Shown: positions 12,383-14,715 of the stretch, piece by piece
Numbering within the stretch: the first letter of the stretch is position 1
Layout: every line of letters starts with the position of its first letter
NCBI GenBank assembly: GCA_007118795.1
Contig: SKQX01000253.1
Location: 1-14,715, forward strand
Direction of reading: 5' to 3'
Length of the DNA: 14,715 nt
Origin: Thermoflexales bacterium
GTDB taxonomy: Bacteria > Chloroflexota > Anaerolineae > B4-G1
Notes under the pieces: model-generated
Told to the model about the DNA's origin: nothing
Seen by the model: the letters and a program-made list of their open reading frames with translations, nothing else
Database searches by the model: none
Position numbers and translations under genes: made by a program

Positions 12383-14715
12383 TCAGCGCTCCAACCATTC
12401 GGCGGCAGCTCGAGATAACTGTGCGATTGAGCCGGTGCGAACCGTAGGACCGGGCAGCGAGTCCATAAAAAACGGGCCGTAGGACTTGGTCAACAAGCGC
12501 TTGTCAAAGCAGGCGATGACACCTCGATCGTCGCGAGTACGGATCAAGCGACCACAGCCCTGTAAGAAACGGAGGATGGTCTCCGGCACTGCGAAGTCCC
12601 GGAAGGGCTGTTCAAAGGTCTCCGCCCGGGCAGCAAAGATAGGATCACTGGGAACACCAAAGGGAAGCTTCGCGATGGCGAGACAGCTGAGGGGGTCGCC
12701 CGGAACATCGACTCCCTCCCAGAAGCTCCGTGTACCTAGCAGGACCCGCCGTCCACCACCACGGAAATTGTCCAGCAGCTGGGCCCGCGAGATGCCTTCC
12801 CCTTGGGCCTGAACCGTTATACCAGCTTGAGCCAGCGGCCCCTTGATCGCCCGAAGCGTGGCCCGAAGCTGCCGATAGGAGGTGAAGAGCGCCAGGGCCC
12901 GCCCCTCTGTGGCTCGAAATAGCTGGGCCATACCCTGGCACACCAAACGTTGATACCCGGGCTCACTCGGTTCAGGCACGTCGTCGACCACGTAGAAGAG
13001 CGTCGAGCTCTCGTAGTCGAAGGGAGAGCCCACTGCCAGCTCATTGGCGTCCCAGGCATGCAGGCGCTCCCGAAGGAAGTCGAAGGTCCCGCCGGTACGG
13101 AGTGTGGCCGACGTCAGCACCACCGACTGTTTCTGGTGTAGGAGGTGCTCCTCCACCAGCGGCCCGATGTGGAGAGGCGCCGCGTGGAGGCTGAGATGGT
13201 CCCGGTTCGGCTGCATTTCCAGCCAGTAGATCGCCGAGTCAGCCGGATCCAAGATCATGTAATCAATCTGGGCGCGCACGTCCTCCAGGTGCTGGGCCAT
13301 CCCGAGCATCTGCAGTTCCAGATCATCCGCCCCGGGGAGGTCATAGGTCAAGGCCAACTCGCTCAGCCCGCCCGCCAGCCGCATCAGCTCCCTCACCACC
13401 TGCTTCATCGAGGAGCTGACGTTATCACAGCCTATCTCGATGGAATCCCAGGCCGGTTGCACCCGTTCGCCGGAAGTCAGCCGCATCTTGAATGCGTACT
13501 GGCTGCGCCGGTCGCCCTTCTGCTCCTGAGCGAAACCCTGTAGACTATCGAAGAAGACGTCGAGTTGGCTCAGGGCTGCATCGACGTGTCGACCGACCAC
13601 GCCGATGGAGAGCTCCACACGGTCCTTCGGGCCCTGAGGCAGATCTGCTTGTCGACAGCATCCAAGCACGTGGCCGAGCAAGCCGTGGACGCGCCCACCG
13701 CTGGTCAGCCGGCCGATCTCGGTCAGCAATCTACGCACGCTTGCCCGATCAGTCTCGAAGCTGAGCCCGCTGGTTGTGGCTGCCTCAAGATGATGCGCCT
13801 CATCGACGATCAGGTACTTGTACTTCGGGAGCGCCCGATTCTCAACCGCGACATCAGCCAGCAGAAGCGCATGGTTCACGATGATCAGGTGCGCTCCCTC
13901 GGCCGCCCTCCGCGCACCGTAGAAATAGCACACACCCCGTTGGAAGAACCGACAATCTTCGGGATTACAGCTCTCGAAATCCGCCGAGATCCGGTGCCAC
14001 AGGCTTCGCTCCAGCGCGTTGGGGAGAAAGAGCTCATCTCCGTCGCCATCCTCTGTCGTCAGCAGCCAGATGAGGACTTTCGCCAACACCCGGGCTTGCT
14101 CCGGGGAGCGGGCACCCCGCTGGCGCACAGCTTGCAGGCGCGCCGGACAGAGATAGTGTGACCGTCCCTTGAGCACTGCAGCCCTGAAATCGAGCAGGGT
14201 GGTCTTCTCCAGATCAGGCAGATCCTTCCGATGGAGCTGTTCCTGCAGATTGATGGTGTTCGTGGAGATGACGACACGCTCGCCATTCTCCATCGCCCAG
14301 TGAACAGCGGGAATGAGGTACGCTAGAGATTTCCCGACGCCGGTGGGCGCCTCAACCAGCAAGTGTCGCCCCTCGTTGAAGGCCTCGGCAACAGCGCGCA
14401 ACATCTCCACCTGCTGCGGACGGTGCTCATAGTCCGGAAAACAAGCCGCGAAGGGTCCGCCCGCCTCAATCACCGACGCGAGCGAATCCACGTCTAGCGG
14501 CTCTTGTTCCCCCGTGGGCTCCAGGGGGCGCACCTGGTTCGACGCGTAGAAGAGAGGCTCCTCGGGGCCCAATCTCTCCCGGGCGGGCCGCGATCCAGCC
14601 GGAACAAGCGCCGACTCTTCCAGCGCCTCCCGGAAGAAGACGCTGGCGCGCCAGCCTGCTCGCTCGCCGTGGGTGATGATCTCTGTTAGCATCCGCGGGG
14701 GTAGTTCGGCCGCTC
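12383..14715 (-). CDS. dinG: DinG-family ATP-dependent DNA helicase (XPD-like), 5' end beyond the right edge
   Basis: A reading frame of at least 776 codons runs in from the right edge. Counting from the in-frame ATG at 14692, Walker A is EAPTGVGKS at 114-122 and the Walker B/DEAH box is VDEAHHLE at 296-303. Four cysteines (C182, C242, C247, C255) are placed as in the iron-sulfur domain of XPD/DinG helicases. Later motifs are VLTSATLRTGGTF, RSFWEGVDVPGD and QGCGRLIRTRDDRG. DinG unwinds DNA 5'-3' and resolves R-loops and G-quadruplexes. The ATG at 14692 has no ribosome site, and the frame stays open upstream (AAELPPRMLTEI). The first 100 residues resemble the linker that follows a DnaQ-like exonuclease in exonuclease-DinG fusions. 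I therefore infer that the true start and an exonuclease domain lie outside the window. The stop converges on moxR. Confidence 0.9.
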   Translation of the reverse strand, partial: AAELPPRMLTEIITHGERAGWRASVFFREALEESALVPAGSRPARERLGPEEPLFYASNQVRPLEPTGEQEPLDVDSLASVIEAGGPFAACFPDYEHRPQQVEMLRAVAEAFNEGRHLLVEAPTGVGKSLAYLIPAVHWAMENGERVVISTNTINLQEQLHRKDLPDLEKTTLLDFRAAVLKGRSHYLCPARLQAVRQRGARSPEQARVLAKVLIWLLTTEDGDGDELFLPNALERSLWHRISADFESCNPEDCRFFQRGVCYFYGARRAAEGAHLIIVNHALLLADVAVENRALPKYKYLIVDEAHHLEAATTSGLSFETDRASVRRLLTEIGRLTSGGRVHGLLGHVLGCCRQADLPQGPKDRVELSIGVVGRHVDAALSQLDVFFDSLQGFAQEQKGDRRSQYAFKMRLTSGERVQPAWDSIEIGCDNVSSSMKQVVRELMRLAGGLSELALTYDLPGADDLELQMLGMAQHLEDVRAQIDYMILDPADSAIYWLEMQPNRDHLSLHAAPLHIGPLVEEHLLHQKQSVVLTSATLRTGGTFDFLRERLHAWDANELAVGSPFDYESSTLFYVVDDVPEPSEPGYQRLVCQGMAQLFRATEGRALALFTSYRQLRATLRAIKGPLAQAGITVQAQGEGISRAQLLDNFRGGGRRVLLGTRSFWEGVDVPGDPLSCLAIAKLPFGVPSDPIFAARAETFEQPFRDFAVPETILRFLQGCGRLIRTRDDRGVIACFDKRLLTKSYGPFFMDSLPGPTVRTGSIAQLSRAAAEWLER

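Overview
The window is a GC-rich piece of a bacterial chromosome. It has no rRNA, tRNA, CRISPR array, transposase or phage gene that I can support. Gene content and style (a single-domain sucrose-phosphate synthase very like the Halothermothrix type, a CYTH-containing multidomain protein beside SixA, 8-oxoguanine deaminase, a DinG that looks fused to an upstream exonuclease, and a dispersed C/G-rich intergenic repeat) suggest an uncultured Chloroflexota-like organism. That placement comes from memory of these families and is only moderately secure.

Layout. Positions 1-8037 hold six genes, all on the minus strand. Read in transcription order they are an 8-oxoguanine deaminase-like amidohydrolase (8037-6643), a GalT-like HIT-superfamily nucleotidyltransferase (6492-5428), a sucrose-phosphate synthase (5264-3759), a PfkB-family sugar kinase, probably fructokinase (3382-2417), a SixA-type histidine phosphatase (2021-1524), and a CYTH-HTH-HD protein that starts at 1347 and runs off the left edge. 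Gaps of 150-400 bp make this a co-oriented series of small units rather than one tight operon. A divergent control region (8038-8381) separates it from a plus-strand series: a broken MmgE/PrpD gene (8382-9289), a zinc alcohol dehydrogenase (9377-10405), a Nudix hydrolase (10467-11018) and a MoxR AAA+ ATPase (11119-12078). A DinG-family helicase (14715-12383, minus) converges on MoxR and runs off the right edge.

How the genes may work together. SPS, sugar kinase and GalT-like enzyme form a plausible sucrose and nucleotide-sugar module, with a LacI-type palindrome in front of the kinase. No sucrose-phosphate phosphatase is visible. SixA and the CYTH-HTH-HD protein form a second module whose domains are associated with polyphosphate or triphosphate chemistry and phosphohistidine. 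Amidohydrolase, MmgE/PrpD and dehydrogenase form a catabolic-looking neighbourhood around a shared divergent promoter region, but MmgE/PrpD has lost its middle.

Most noteworthy are the CYTH-HTH-HD architecture, the internally deleted MmgE/PrpD, the LacI-like operator, the apparently leaderless sixA, and the MoxR with no partner. I see no clearly new defence or mobile system.
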